Of a stretch of DNA of 64,000 nucleotides, positions 1 to 10,000 are shown piece after piece; the stretch's first letter is position 1, and every line of letters begins with the position of its first letter. The DNA is from Nemertoderma westbladi. Lineage: Eukaryota; Xenacoelomorpha; Nemertodermatida; Nemertodermatidae. The stretch is from the NCBI GenBank assembly GCA_032718475.1, contig JAUCBJ010000777.1, positions 44,983 through 108,982 on the forward strand, given 5' to 3'. The notes beneath the pieces are model-generated. The model did no database searches. It saw only the letters and a program-made list of their open reading frames with translations, and was not told the origin of the DNA. The position numbers and the translations under genes are program-made.

Positions 1-201
1 ATTGGCTGGGTCTAGGGCATTTACCGTAATAATACCAAAGACGCACGTCTGGTAGGGGAAACGCGGGTGATATTTATTTGTTGTTACAATGCTTCTATCA
101 AGAATTCCAAATATACGTTGGAGTTACCGCGTTTATTTGTTTCTTTAGTGTCTTTTCTTTCGAGTCGATTTCGAATAGAATTTTCGCATTCGAATTTCAG
201 T

Positions 202-585
202 TTATGGTTCCGACTCCGCTGGGCAGGATATATAGTCGACATAGTCCGTATTGTGTAAATCGATAGGATGACCAGTAGTTAAGAAGACCATATACGTACC
301 ATTACGCTGCGTATACCGAGCAGCGAATTTTCTATAGTCCAACTCGCGCGCGAGCTGCTCTTGGGACATTGGCGGTTCGATATAACGACCATCGTCCTCC
401 GCAGCAGTTGGACTAACGTCGCCGCGTATTAAGCTATCAACAAACGCTTGTAAAAGTAGAGTATATCGCTCCCCGATACCAAGACCATCTTCTATCAACT
501 CCGTCATATCTGCTATATATGAGTTTATCCATATTATAATGAGTTTATATTTAGGCGAGCGGGCGTCGCTGCCTACCCCAATCAA
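202..585 (-). CDS. BEL copy A 3' accessory ORF (truncated, unknown function)
   Basis: A 127-residue ORF matching the first part of the 230-residue ORF at 19816-20508 in copy B. I do not recognise the family. The shared part starts at the WINSYIADMTEL segment and continues for about 95 residues. A deletion of roughly 23 bases near 233 relative to copy B then shifts the frame and ends the ORF early. It lies downstream of pol in sense orientation, the position where some LTR elements keep an env or accessory gene, but I see no signal peptide or membrane segment. Most differences between the two copies change the amino acid, so there is no obvious sign of purifying selection. Confidence 0.45.
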   Translation of the reverse strand: MIGVGSDARSPKYKLIIIWINSYIADMTELIEDGLGIGERYTLLLQAFVDSLIRGDVSPTAAEDDGRYIEPPMSQEQLARELDYRKFAARYTQRNGTYMVFLTTGHPIDLHNTDYVDYISCPAESEP

Positions 586-1026
586 CCCCCGGACAGTACG
601 AGATCCTCAGCGCCGATGTGTCGTCGCCGCTGTACTTTCGCCAACGACGTAGCCGCACAACGACAACGACAACGACAACCGACACAAGTCACTCGACTGT
701 CCGTCCCAAAGACTTAGATGTACTTCAGGTTTTCCTTGGAGAGTTAGGTTACTTTTACGATTGCGACTAGCTACTGTAAACACACCTTAGCAGTAACATT
801 CACCTATAAACTCACAAATACCACACACACAACTTGTCACAAATTACACACATTCGGGCCATTTGTCCGTTAGTCAATGCCTTCCAGAATGTCACTGTAT
901 TATTATGTATCCTTGGATACTAGTAGTGCGCTATTTATTCCCTATGCTATTCAATGGGACAAGCTTTCTATTGTTCTTTTAACTCAATTCTAATTCTAGC
1001 GTGGTTGTTGCTATGGTGACATTATC
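586..1026 (-). other. BEL copy A 3' non-coding segment
   Basis: No ORF. It is nearly identical to about 20560-20995 of copy B, including a short CGACAA-type direct repeat near 657-680 that has more units here than in copy B. It ends at about 1021, where copy A jumps directly into RNase H sequence. This is the left edge of the integrase-removing deletion. Confidence 0.7.
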
Positions 1027-3072
1027 TCAATGTCTCCATTGGTCCATCGTCGTGCGACTAAGTATGATGGCTACCCTGTTGGTAACGAAGACGCTGAACT
1101 GACAGACTTCATTGGTTATATACTCTAACACGAGTAAAGCGTCGGTCCAATAGACAGTTTTCTCTAATGTATAGTCAATCTGTTCGGTTACATTCCGGCC
1201 GATGGCTGTAGCGTATAGAGCCGCCTTTAACTCCGCTCGAGGAACTTTCAACTTGTTGTTGATTAATGCCTTAGAAGTAACCAAGGCGACTTTGATTCCA
1301 TCCGGAGTTTCCACTCTTAGATAGGCTACTATACCGATTCCCATATCGCTGGCGTCTCCAAACACATGGAGTTGATAGGAATACGTAGGGAGAACATGAC
1401 CAAAATATGAACGGGAAATTATAAAATCTTCGATCGCTGGCAGAGAATCTTCCCATTTCATCCACTGCTTCAATAATTCTCCCTTAAGTGGATCGTCCCA
1501 TGAGTGGTTTTCAAGCCACATTTGTTGTACCAAACTACGAGCAATCAATATAACTGGGCTAATAAATCCCAATGGATCGAAATAAGTGCTCAGTATACTT
1601 AAGCAAATCCGTTTGGTTCGAACTGGATTATCTCGCTGTTTTAGCTGGAAAAACAGGATATCTCGCTCTGTGTCCCATTTCAAGCCGAGTGTCTTGGTTT
1701 CTGGCAGATCATCTTTGATCAAATCGAGACCTTTCGCTCCTCGATCTTCCGCAGGGATCGACTCCAGAAACTCACGGGAGTTGCTGGTGAATTTGGTTAA
1801 TCGAAATCCACCTCTTTTTAAGCACTCTACCGTTCCCTTAGCGACCTCAATGGCTTCCTCAACTGATGGGAGGGACTTCAGATTGTCGTCCATGTATATG
1901 TCTCTCTTGATGTTGTCGATCACTTCCTTAGAGAATGCCTCTCGGTTGTCCTCTGCAGTAGTACGCACTACCGAACAGGCGTTGGAAGGGCTTGAGATTA
2001 TCCCAAAGGCCTGGATGGTCATCCAGTACTCCACCGGTTTCTGGTTGAGGTCTCCTTCGGGCCACCATAGAAATCGTAAGCTATCTCGATCCCTATCCAA
2101 CACTTTGACTTGCAAGAACATGCCTTCTATATCGGAGGCGAAAGCAATCGAATATTGTCTCAATCTTAAAAGAATTCCCAACAAAGATTGAAGTAAGTTG
2201 GGTCCGGGTAACAATTCAGAGTTAAGGGATTGACCCATGTAAAGAGCGGAGCCATCAAACACTACTCTCACTTCATTGGGTTTACCGGGTTTAGGAACGT
2301 AATGGTGAGTTAAATAATACGTTCTTTCAGTCACAGGTGTTTCTTCCGGTACCCTCTCCGCGTATCCCTTATTAATAAATTTTTCCAGCTGTGTTTGATA
2401 CATTGCTTTAGCTGAAGAATTAGCCGTAAGGCGTCGATGGAGTTGCGCGATTCTTTTTTCCGCCAAAGGTCTGTTATTAATGAACTTCGGTTCTCTCTTG
2501 CGAAAAGGTAAACCGACTTCGTACCTTCCTTGATCTTTGAGGAAACGTGTAGTTGTCTCTTGGATCTGCTTGGCCCTTTCCTCTTCCACCGACAAGGCTT
2601 TATCGTAGGAATTGGGCTCTACCGCCTCTTGCGTAAAGAATCGTACAGCATGTTCATCTCGAGTCTTGGCATTGCAACGCTCAATGACGTCATTTAATTC
2701 GTCGTTGTAAGCTTCTCGTTCAGATGGATAGAGAAGTTGACATAAGTTCACTTGGTTTTGCCAAGCCTCGTTTTCCTTAAGGAGATCGATGGTATTCTCC
2801 TCATCAAAAAGCTGGTGAACGTCGTCATTATCTGAGGAGTATGGAATTCCCTCAGTTGAGTTGTCTCCCTCACTGGTATCATCTTCCCATTCACTCACCT
2901 GGCATACGCTCTCGGGCGGTAGTCTTTCTCTGAGTGTTCTACGGGAAGGGCCAGTAAAGTACCAACCTACTCTAGTTCTTACCGCATAGGTCTGTAGGGG
3001 CTGCGGTTGAGCAGGCTGTTTCTCTAACGTCTCCAGCGCCTCATGCGCGTTTTGGCCGATGAGTATTTGCAC
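1027..3072 (-). CDS. BEL copy A pol: reverse transcriptase and RNase H (defective)
   Basis: A 681-residue ORF. It starts in the linker after the missing protease (sequence around MQILIGQNAHEALETLE) and runs through the BEL/Pao reverse transcriptase. Visible RT marks are KPNEVRVVFDGSA, the ASDIEGMFLQV motif with the first catalytic aspartate, and the YMDD active site (1887-1898). The Pao A17-type block follows (FDPLGFISPVILIARSL), then RNase H with FGDASDMGIG, the ELKAALYA glutamate and VYWTDALLVL. The frame ends at TMDQWRH where the deletion joins non-coding DNA, so integrase is absent. Unlike copy B, the RT active-site region is uninterrupted here. The start codon is not meaningful: in an intact element this is the middle of a gag-pol frame. 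Confidence 0.88.
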   Translation of the reverse strand: MQILIGQNAHEALETLEKQPAQPQPLQTYAVRTRVGWYFTGPSRRTLRERLPPESVCQVSEWEDDTSEGDNSTEGIPYSSDNDDVHQLFDEENTIDLLKENEAWQNQVNLCQLLYPSEREAYNDELNDVIERCNAKTRDEHAVRFFTQEAVEPNSYDKALSVEEERAKQIQETTTRFLKDQGRYEVGLPFRKREPKFINNRPLAEKRIAQLHRRLTANSSAKAMYQTQLEKFINKGYAERVPEETPVTERTYYLTHHYVPKPGKPNEVRVVFDGSALYMGQSLNSELLPGPNLLQSLLGILLRLRQYSIAFASDIEGMFLQVKVLDRDRDSLRFLWWPEGDLNQKPVEYWMTIQAFGIISSPSNACSVVRTTAEDNREAFSKEVIDNIKRDIYMDDNLKSLPSVEEAIEVAKGTVECLKRGGFRLTKFTSNSREFLESIPAEDRGAKGLDLIKDDLPETKTLGLKWDTERDILFFQLKQRDNPVRTKRICLSILSTYFDPLGFISPVILIARSLVQQMWLENHSWDDPLKGELLKQWMKWEDSLPAIEDFIISRSYFGHVLPTYSYQLHVFGDASDMGIGIVAYLRVETPDGIKVALVTSKALINNKLKVPRAELKAALYATAIGRNVTEQIDYTLEKTVYWTDALLVLEYITNEVCQFSVFVTNRVAIILSRTTMDQWRH

Positions 3073-3103
3073 TCCAGGATAATCAGTCTGGAATCGAGGT
3101 ATG

Positions 3104-6100
3104 TTAAGATGTTGGATGCTTGATATTACTTACCTTATTCTGAGTCACATTGTGTACACTTGCCTTTTCTTCGGGCCTTCTCACCTGAATTCTCTTGGGA
3201 GACGTGGGAGGAGTTTTTCTTACCTGTTCCCTCCTGTCATTTGTTCGAGACTTGAATTTACTTACCTGATCTTTAGGCATTTTATTCACGTAATAAGATC
3301 TATCCGTGTCCTTCCCGCTATCTTCTCCTTGAGAAGTCTGGCTTTCGCCGTCATCGGTATAACATACTGGTGTTACCTTTCTCCTAGAGACGGGTTTTTC
3401 ACTTACCTTGTTTTCCGGTGTCTTCTCTCTGGACAGTTTCAGGAGCTGTAATTTCACTTCTCCATCTAGGAATGACATGAGATCAGCCATGGTAGGGTCT
3501 CGTCGTTGTTGTTCCATCATATATAACACTTTCTTATCCCAGCGTGTACCTACTCCACCTTTCGGTAAAGTAGAAGCCACTGCTCTAATAACCATAGTGT
3601 TCTGATACTCATGAGACTTGCCTAGCCAATCTAATTGTCTGCAGATCTCCTGGATCTCATCGGAAAACTCGATAATTCCACTACTAATAAACTTTCGGGG
3701 CGCTACTAACTTTGCATACAAGTACCCAGCGATATTATTCCTATTACCATACCTGATGTTTAGTGTATCCCAAACTTGTCTTAATCTGTCTGGATGTCCA
3801 ATAAACTTTAACGCCATTAACTTGGGAGATCCTTCCAAGCACTCGATGAGGTATCTAAGTTTTTCTCCATTAGATAGTACAGAGTTCTGTATGTTATCTT
3901 TGTAATATTCATTAAAAGGTAACCATTTCATCTCATCTCCATTGAACTTGACGATCTCTCCCACCTTTACCGCTTGCCGGGCTTCGGTTCTAGCCATTTG
4001 ACGCGTAAAACTTTCTTGGGCCATCGTGTTATTTAATATTGAGTTATCGGTATATAAATTTCTCGGATTATGATCAGTTCTATATGGAATATCATTATCA
4101 ACAGGTCTATAATTACCCTTAATAGGGTTCACTATAGGAGTTTCTACTTCGCTAGCAGTATATATGCGTGTAGGCTCCACACCTTGCGCATGCGATACTT
4201 CAGACCTAACAGGTTGACACATTGTTACAGAGGGTGGTGGTATACCTCTTTGAGTATTTACTAATTTATCGCGCTCTAGCGCGATACTTTGCTGCACTTC
4301 TTGCAACTCTAGCCTACTTTCCCTTACTGTGCCCTTGAACTGCTGGACAGTCTCCTGCATCTGTCCGAGCAGGATATCCATCCCCCGCCGTCCCTCGTCC
4401 ACCCATTCGACCGCCGAAGCGGGAGTCGCCAACGTTGTAGCGGTCGGACGAGGGACAACGGGCGACAAATTATGAATATTTCGCTCGGGGTCCAGGACCT
4501 GAACTGTCTCTGGGGCAGTTCTACGGGGCACAGGTAGCTTAGTGCTATGCAGAGGGAATTTAGAGGTAGTTTCAGGGAGCACAGGTGTGTCTATCACCGA
4601 AGGGGTGATTTCAAGAACAGGCCTAATTATTTCAGGCTCATCTACTATAGTAGGGAGTCTTTCTATTTTAATTATTTGGTCTGTGGGCTCTGTACTACCT
4701 AAGTTGGTGTTATTTAGTTGCCTTCTAACAGCTGGAGGCAAATCAGGCAATTTCTGACGGTGGAATGTTCTTTTACGTCTACTTAGACGAGATCTATTTC
4801 CTTTGCCTTCAGTATCGGTGGTATCACCTTCCTCAGATGATGTATATCCCTGTCGTTTGGGAGTAGATCGATTCATCATCTGCATATTACTAGCTGTTAA
4901 CTGTTTATTTATGCAGTCTTGATTCTCCTGAATGTTTTCCAATTCTAATTGGGTGGTTTCTTCAGTCGCTCTCCGTTCGGCTTCTGCCACTGCCTCTGCT
5001 GTTGCCAGTGCCGCTTTTCTTTCCGCTTCGGCCTCTGCCTTTGCTGCTGCTACTGCCGCTTTTGCCTCTGCCGCTGCCACTGCCGCTGCCACTTTTGTTT
5101 CTGCCGCTGCCACTGCCGCTGCCGCTTTTGTTTCTGCTTCTGCAGCTGCCACTGCTGCTGCTACTGCCGCTGCCTTTCTGTCTTCTATACGTTTTTTCTT
5201 TACTTGTTCTTCCTGGACTCGTGTGATGCGGAGTTGTTCATCAAATTTAGCCTGATTCGCAGCCCTCATTTCCACATCGATGGCATCCAACACAAGCTTG
5301 GTTCCTTCACTATTAGGGCTAAGTCCCTCTAACCTTCTCCTCAACTCGTCATCACCTAAAAAACGCTGATAGTCTGACAGATAGATGTCAATGGCATCCC
5401 TCTTATGTGGTTTCTCTGCCGTCGCTTCACTTTCCACTTGGGAAAAAGTGGCGTCTGTTGATTCTCCATGGGTTGATCGCTCCTCCAGCTGAGCTTTCCA
5501 CTGAGCTGTTCCTTGAACCTGGAGACTCACCCGTTGAAACCAAGTCTTTACGGCAACTTGCAACGACGTGTCTTGTCTTCGTTTAGAAGCCTCCTCAAAG
5601 GCTGATAAGATTAGCCTGATTCGTAGAATTCTTTCTCTAACTTGATAAAGCAGCAATCCCTGCTCTTGAGGTCCTTGAGGTTGTTGAAACAGTTGTTCTT
5701 TTAATCGCTCTATAGAGCTGAAGAATCCCTGTGCGTATCCGGCTGCGGACCTCTTCCACACAGCTGGATCGATGGTTTCCTTGGCTACTCCCATCCGGTG
5801 TATGTCTTCCCAGGCAGCTTCTGATAAATCAAACGGGAGTCCGGGTCCGGGGAAGTTCCATTGCGACTCGACAATAGACTTCAGTTCTTCACTCGTGTAT
5901 CCCGCATAACTATCTCTAGTTGACCGTTGACTTCTCGCCCAATCGATCTGGTGTTCTTCCACCGCGATCAATAACCTAGTGAGTACGGCTGCAGGAAGGA
6001 TGAGAAGGGGATCCGTATAAACCGCATCCGTCATCTCTGCTCCGCGCTCGGGTGTCAGCTCTACAGTATCCTCACTACTGGAGCTGCTGGGCCGCTGAGG

Positions 6101-6349
6101 AATAAGTTCTTGACTAGCGGGTTGTTGCTGTTCCGCTGCTTCTTGGTCCCGCTTGACCTGAGCTCGGGTGCCTATGATAGACCTACGATGTTGGACTAGC
6201 CTAGGTTCTTTTATTACTACTGGAGGGATGACTTTCCTCACAGTGGGAGGTGAACTGAACTTACGACCAGACGGTTGTACGTCTCTATCTGAGTCGCAGA
6301 TAGTTACATCTAATAAACTGTCTGACAGGTTCTGCTTAGTATCAGACAT
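3104..6349 (-). CDS. BEL copy A Gag polyprotein (nucleocapsid and protease deleted)
   Basis: A 1081-residue Gag frame opening with MSDTKQNLSDSLLD. The N-terminal half has no recognised domain. A long Ala/Glu/Lys-rich stretch (about 4975-5190) is encoded by GCC/GCT-type repeats and is predicted to be a helical coiled coil; it is longer than in copy B. The C-terminal half carries the BEL DUF1759-like capsid region (VGEIVKFNGDEMKWLPF, then LEGSPKLMALKFI). A Lys/Arg-rich tail follows. The frame ends just after the point where a 794-base segment present in copy B (25067-25860) is missing. That segment encodes three zinc knuckles and the aspartic protease, so this Gag cannot be processed or bind RNA normally by itself. 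Confidence 0.85.
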   Translation of the reverse strand: MSDTKQNLSDSLLDVTICDSDRDVQPSGRKFSSPPTVRKVIPPVVIKEPRLVQHRRSIIGTRAQVKRDQEAAEQQQPASQELIPQRPSSSSSEDTVELTPERGAEMTDAVYTDPLLILPAAVLTRLLIAVEEHQIDWARSQRSTRDSYAGYTSEELKSIVESQWNFPGPGLPFDLSEAAWEDIHRMGVAKETIDPAVWKRSAAGYAQGFFSSIERLKEQLFQQPQGPQEQGLLLYQVRERILRIRLILSAFEEASKRRQDTSLQVAVKTWFQRVSLQVQGTAQWKAQLEERSTHGESTDATFSQVESEATAEKPHKRDAIDIYLSDYQRFLGDDELRRRLEGLSPNSEGTKLVLDAIDVEMRAANQAKFDEQLRITRVQEEQVKKKRIEDRKAAAVAAAVAAAEAETKAAAAVAAAETKVAAAVAAAEAKAAVAAAKAEAEAERKAALATAEAVAEAERRATEETTQLELENIQENQDCINKQLTASNMQMMNRSTPKRQGYTSSEEGDTTDTEGKGNRSRLSRRKRTFHRQKLPDLPPAVRRQLNNTNLGSTEPTDQIIKIERLPTIVDEPEIIRPVLEITPSVIDTPVLPETTSKFPLHSTKLPVPRRTAPETVQVLDPERNIHNLSPVVPRPTATTLATPASAVEWVDEGRRGMDILLGQMQETVQQFKGTVRESRLELQEVQQSIALERDKLVNTQRGIPPPSVTMCQPVRSEVSHAQGVEPTRIYTASEVETPIVNPIKGNYRPVDNDIPYRTDHNPRNLYTDNSILNNTMAQESFTRQMARTEARQAVKVGEIVKFNGDEMKWLPFNEYYKDNIQNSVLSNGEKLRYLIECLEGSPKLMALKFIGHPDRLRQVWDTLNIRYGNRNNIAGYLYAKLVAPRKFISSGIIEFSDEIQEICRQLDWLGKSHEYQNTMVIRAVASTLPKGGVGTRWDKKVLYMMEQQRRDPTMADLMSFLDGEVKLQLLKLSREKTPENKVSEKPVSRRKVTPVCYTDDGESQTSQGEDSGKDTDRSYYVNKMPKDQVSKFKSRTNDRREQVRKTPPTSPKRIQVRRPEEKASVHNVTQNKVSNIKHPTS

Positions 6350-6482
6350 GTTTATGTATACAGTTGAATGTCTACTGCTGTATTACAGTCTGAGCAAGTC
6401 TAGTAACTCAGTATTAACTGATAGTCTAGTAATTAATTACCGGTACTGCTACTCAGTGTAGCGTGATATATAATATATTAGA

Positions 6483-6847
6483 ATACCGGTATGCTTATAG
6501 TATATATAACTATTATTACAGACTAGGTTTATCACAGAATACCGGTATAATTTTAGCACAAATATATATAAATATATAATAGGCCTATCGGAATACCGGT
6601 ATACAGCTTACAGTTTGTAGTATATATAATTCTGGACTAGAATTAATTACAAGTACCGGTATAATTTCAGCCTAAATTTATAGAAATAAAGATAATAGGC
6701 CTATCGTAAATACCGGTATGCAGTTTACACTTATAGTATATATATATAAGTATAATTACAAACTAGAATTAATTACAGAATACCGGTATGATTTCAACCT
6801 AAAATTTATAAAAATAAATATAATAAGCCTATTGTAAATACCGGTAT
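6483..6847. repeat. Leader array of ATACCGGTAT palindromes, copy A
   Basis: Seven copies of the 10-bp palindrome ATACCGGTAT (one is GTACCGGTAT) start at 6483, 6539, 6593, 6653, 6710, 6780 and 6838. Spacing is 54-70 bases, and the AT-rich sequence between them is itself repeated. The array sits just upstream of gag in sense orientation. Confidence 0.85.
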
Positions 6848-7784
6848 ATCAATTATTTTAAATAACTGAATTTCTGAATTTTAAGGGTTACTTGGTTACT
6901 TTAACTTACTTTATTGCCGTTATTTAAGCAGTAGTCCAACTGATATTGAGACCTAATTGTTGTATGGCAGGCCTACTATTTATAAATCGTTTGAGTTGAT
7001 TTATAATATATATATACCCGTTTTAATGGGTTTTGTCAATGTTGAAATAAATGTTATTATTTCTGGGGAGTAATCACTACACAAAGCGGTGCGCTTTCAG
7101 TGAAGTGTTACTTATAGGACACTAAAACAAATAATGCTAATTTACCTAAGTTACTTAATACTACAAATTACGTACAATTCGGGTGAGAGTACAATCTCTA
7201 AATAAACACAAAATTTTACAAAAACACAAAATACGAATTTTTAGGGTAATTTTACAAGAAGTCTACAAACCAGCCTAACAAAGGGTTAGAAAACTGGTTA
7301 TTACAACGGACAGGGTACTACGGTATTTGAAATAATAAGTAGTAGTAAATACACTGCGTTGTCCAGATAGAAAAATACCACCGCCTGACGACCTATAGCC
7401 GTATCGCTATAGGTTCTATGTTATGTATCACGGAGTGTTCCTACCTAGAAGTTAATAGAGCTAATCGAACGTGCCTATTAACCACTTTACAACACAAATA
7501 TAATGCCTACACTAATTACTTTCGGAAAGCACTGTACACTAAACCCTAAATTAGGTACGAGTACTTGTACAACAGATAATCAGTAGTTAAATATACTTGA
7601 ACAGCTAAAAGAACCACGGCATCTGCTGGAGTGACCGATGCACAAAATCACCAGTCTTTACCTACGCCAAGCAGCCCGTGTAGTACCGGGGTTAATTTAA
7701 CTATAGCGGTATGTATAACAAACACAATTATTGTAGGAACAAACTTAGGGAATGAATGTTGCGGATAATCGCATAAACTCTGAA

Positions 7785-8360
7785 TAATAAATATTACGCT
7801 ACGCGTACAAACCACTCAAACAAAATGCAGACCGAACACTGACAGACTACTATCAAGCCTAAACAAACTACGGTATATGCAGACTCCGAAATAATTAGGT
7901 AGTATGCGTTCTAACCCAGTAGTACGACTTATTCTTTAATTGGGGGTTTACCTTACAGCATTCGCTGCCCCTACTTCCTAACCGTTCTTTATCGGACAAG
8001 TGATCTACACACGCTGCAATCCGCTCAGACCTAATAACAGCCAGACAACTATCCAGCCTACAAATTATCTAAATAAAATTATACGCTACCCGTACAGACT
8101 TACACAAACAAAGTACAGACTAAACGATGGCAGACTACTCTCAAGCCTAAATAAACTACAGGACATGCAGACTCCGAAATGATTAGGGAGTATGCGTTCT
8201 AACCCAGTAGTACGACTTATTCTTTAGTTGGGGGTTTACCTTACAGCATTCGCTGCCCCTACTTCCTAACCGTACTTAATCGGACAGGTGATCTACACAC
8301 ACTGCAATCCATTCAGACTTAACAGCAATCAGACAACAGCTCAGCCTACAAATTGTCTGT
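7785..8360. repeat. Imperfect tandem duplication, about 2 x 288 bp
   Basis: The block around AGTACGACTTATTCTTTA at 7921 recurs at 8209, exactly 288 bases later. Similarity extends upstream to the TACGCTAC-containing stretch in both units. Copy B has only one unit of this block (about 30256 onward), so this is a copy-A-specific expansion or a copy-B loss. Confidence 0.7.
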
Positions 8361-8727
8361 ACAATCTGATCAGGCTTACACGTCTTCTGTTCAATACTGG
8401 CCTACAAACAAATAAAACTTGACAGAAATAAGTAAAATCTCAATAAAAAACCAGGGCGGCCGTTCCCTGATTAAGTATTAAGACCTACCGGTATACAACA
8501 ATCAAATCGAATAATACTAATGTACTTATACGGGAAGTACCGGCTAGGACAGTTAGGCCTACGGACCTACAGAAGTACCGGTTCTGGCAATTGGACCTAC
8601 GGGCCTACAGCAGTACAGGTTCTTGCAGTTGGGCCTACTGACCTACAGAAGTACCGGTTCTGGTTTACCGGTTGACCGGTATTTTCAACTTTATTGCTTA
8701 CTGCAATAAAGAAGCTATATCCTTTAA

Positions 8728-10000
8728 TGTTCGCGCTTTCAGACCTTTGGCAGTTTAACCCGCCAAATTAAGATGTCTTCTAGATATTAAATCGCTTTTT
8801 AGCCTATGACAAGTATTTGATTCACTACACTAGTCGAAACCAATCTGTGCGCGATCATTCACCCGCTGGATATTCCCGGGAGATTGGGTTCGACGGTTTA
8901 ATTTTATTGCTATGTAAGCCTAATGTATTATTCGACTGACAGTATTATATAATCTCTGACAATATTATTCACCTTCGGGAATATTAACAGTTCCTTTAGG
9001 ACGTGGCGCTTTATTTATATAAACAGAGTTATGACTTAAACTACTCACAACGATATGGCTTAATTATAATTCACATATATGGCGCATTCTTTAGGAATTG
9101 CTTCTTTAACAGACTCACTCATACACAATGCTGCACAATACTGCACACTAATCTGCCAATCTTCACTGATTTTAGTCACATATAAAAGGAACACAGACTG
9201 ACTCATGTAGGGTCTATCAAATAACATTAGATTCACTTCAAACCACTTTAACATAAGTCACAATCGTTATTGGTAACCTTTCTCTCTTACCTTCGGTATA
9301 TCAAGAATATTGGGTTTCTGGGGTTATTTCTCGTTATTCCAATATAATAATTCATCAACCAATATAATGAATAACCGACAGTAAATAGCAGTATAACAAT
9401 ATAAAGTATGCACAGTGTTACACAGTATGCAGTGTATGCAGTACTGCAGTATGCAGTGATTACGAAATTGCAGAGTGATATTTACAGTTAAAGGATATAT
9501 GTCCTTATAATTAAACCTACTAGTGTTGAGCTAAAAAGCAGAAAACACAAAACACTACAAAGCCGTTCTTTCGTGGCTTTGATAAACTCGTGACTACTGC
9601 TCTATACGAGGATACCAACTACCCTTATTCCACGAAGCTCCCGTTCAACACAGAGAAAGAGCAGTGAGATAGGAAAATTTCAGTTCAGTAGCTCTGTGAT
9701 AGGTCAAAATCAAAGCTAACTCAAATTCTATTGGCAGATACAGAAAGCTGCAACGTGGCAATATCAGCCGTTAGCCGTCGTCATGGTAGCGACACTGTTT
9801 TCAAGAGTATCGAGCTTTTTACGTCATGAAATTGCAGATTATGTCCTCTAAAGTACAAATACAGTTCAAATACAGAAGAAATGACTTTTATGTCCTCTAA
9901 AACACCAGTACAGCAAGGACACGGCCTTTTTATGCCTGGCAAACCAACTACAGAGTACTTTAAGGGAAACTAACCGGTTAATGACGCAAAAGCTTTTACA
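8728..10000 (-). repeat. BEL copy A 5' LTR (1273 bp)
   Basis: Begins TGTTCGCGC and ends TTTTACA on the plus strand, giving the canonical TG...CA ends. It is homologous throughout to the two 1289-bp LTRs of copy B (17622-18910 and 30774-32062). The exception is an internal block at about 9400-9478, where a GCAGTATGCAGTG-type repeat replaces an unrelated block of about 95 bases in copy B; this explains the 16-base length difference. Confidence 0.9.

Larger units (their letters stand above)
6350..8727 (-). other. BEL copy A 5' leader
   Basis: A 2.4-kb non-coding leader between the 5' LTR and gag. It is about 640 bases longer than the copy B leader because it has two extra units of the palindrome-bearing repeat (6483-6847) and an extra imperfect 288-bp unit (7785-8360). 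The part next to the LTR (8480-8700) has repeated short units built around GTACCGGTTCTGG. No TGG-initiated primer-binding site is visible directly inside the LTR boundary. Confidence 0.7.
1..10000 (-). mobile_element. BEL/Pao LTR retrotransposon, copy A (3' end outside window)
   Basis: Minus-strand LTR retrotransposon of the BEL/Pao superfamily. In sense order it has a 5' LTR (8728-10000), a long leader (6350-8727), a gag ORF (3104-6349), an RT/RNase H ORF (1027-3072) and part of a 3' accessory ORF (202-585). It is colinear with copy B at 17622-32062, and window base 1 corresponds to about 19806 there, so the 3' LTR lies left of the window. Two internal deletions are visible against copy B. 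One at 3112/3113 removes the zinc knuckles and protease. One at about 1021 removes the end of RNase H and the whole integrase. The element is therefore non-autonomous. The right flank is a LINE endonuclease remnant; the first five flanking bases GAAGC would be the target duplication, but the partner is outside the window. Confidence 0.9.

Noticed and set aside
4932-5332. Plus-strand ORFs opposite the Ala-rich Gag segment
   Set aside because: Antisense shadows of GCC/GCT repeats inside Gag.
9003-9254. Small ORFs inside the LTRs, conserved in all three copies
   Set aside because: Conservation follows from LTR identity. Two opposed frames overlap and neither has a domain.
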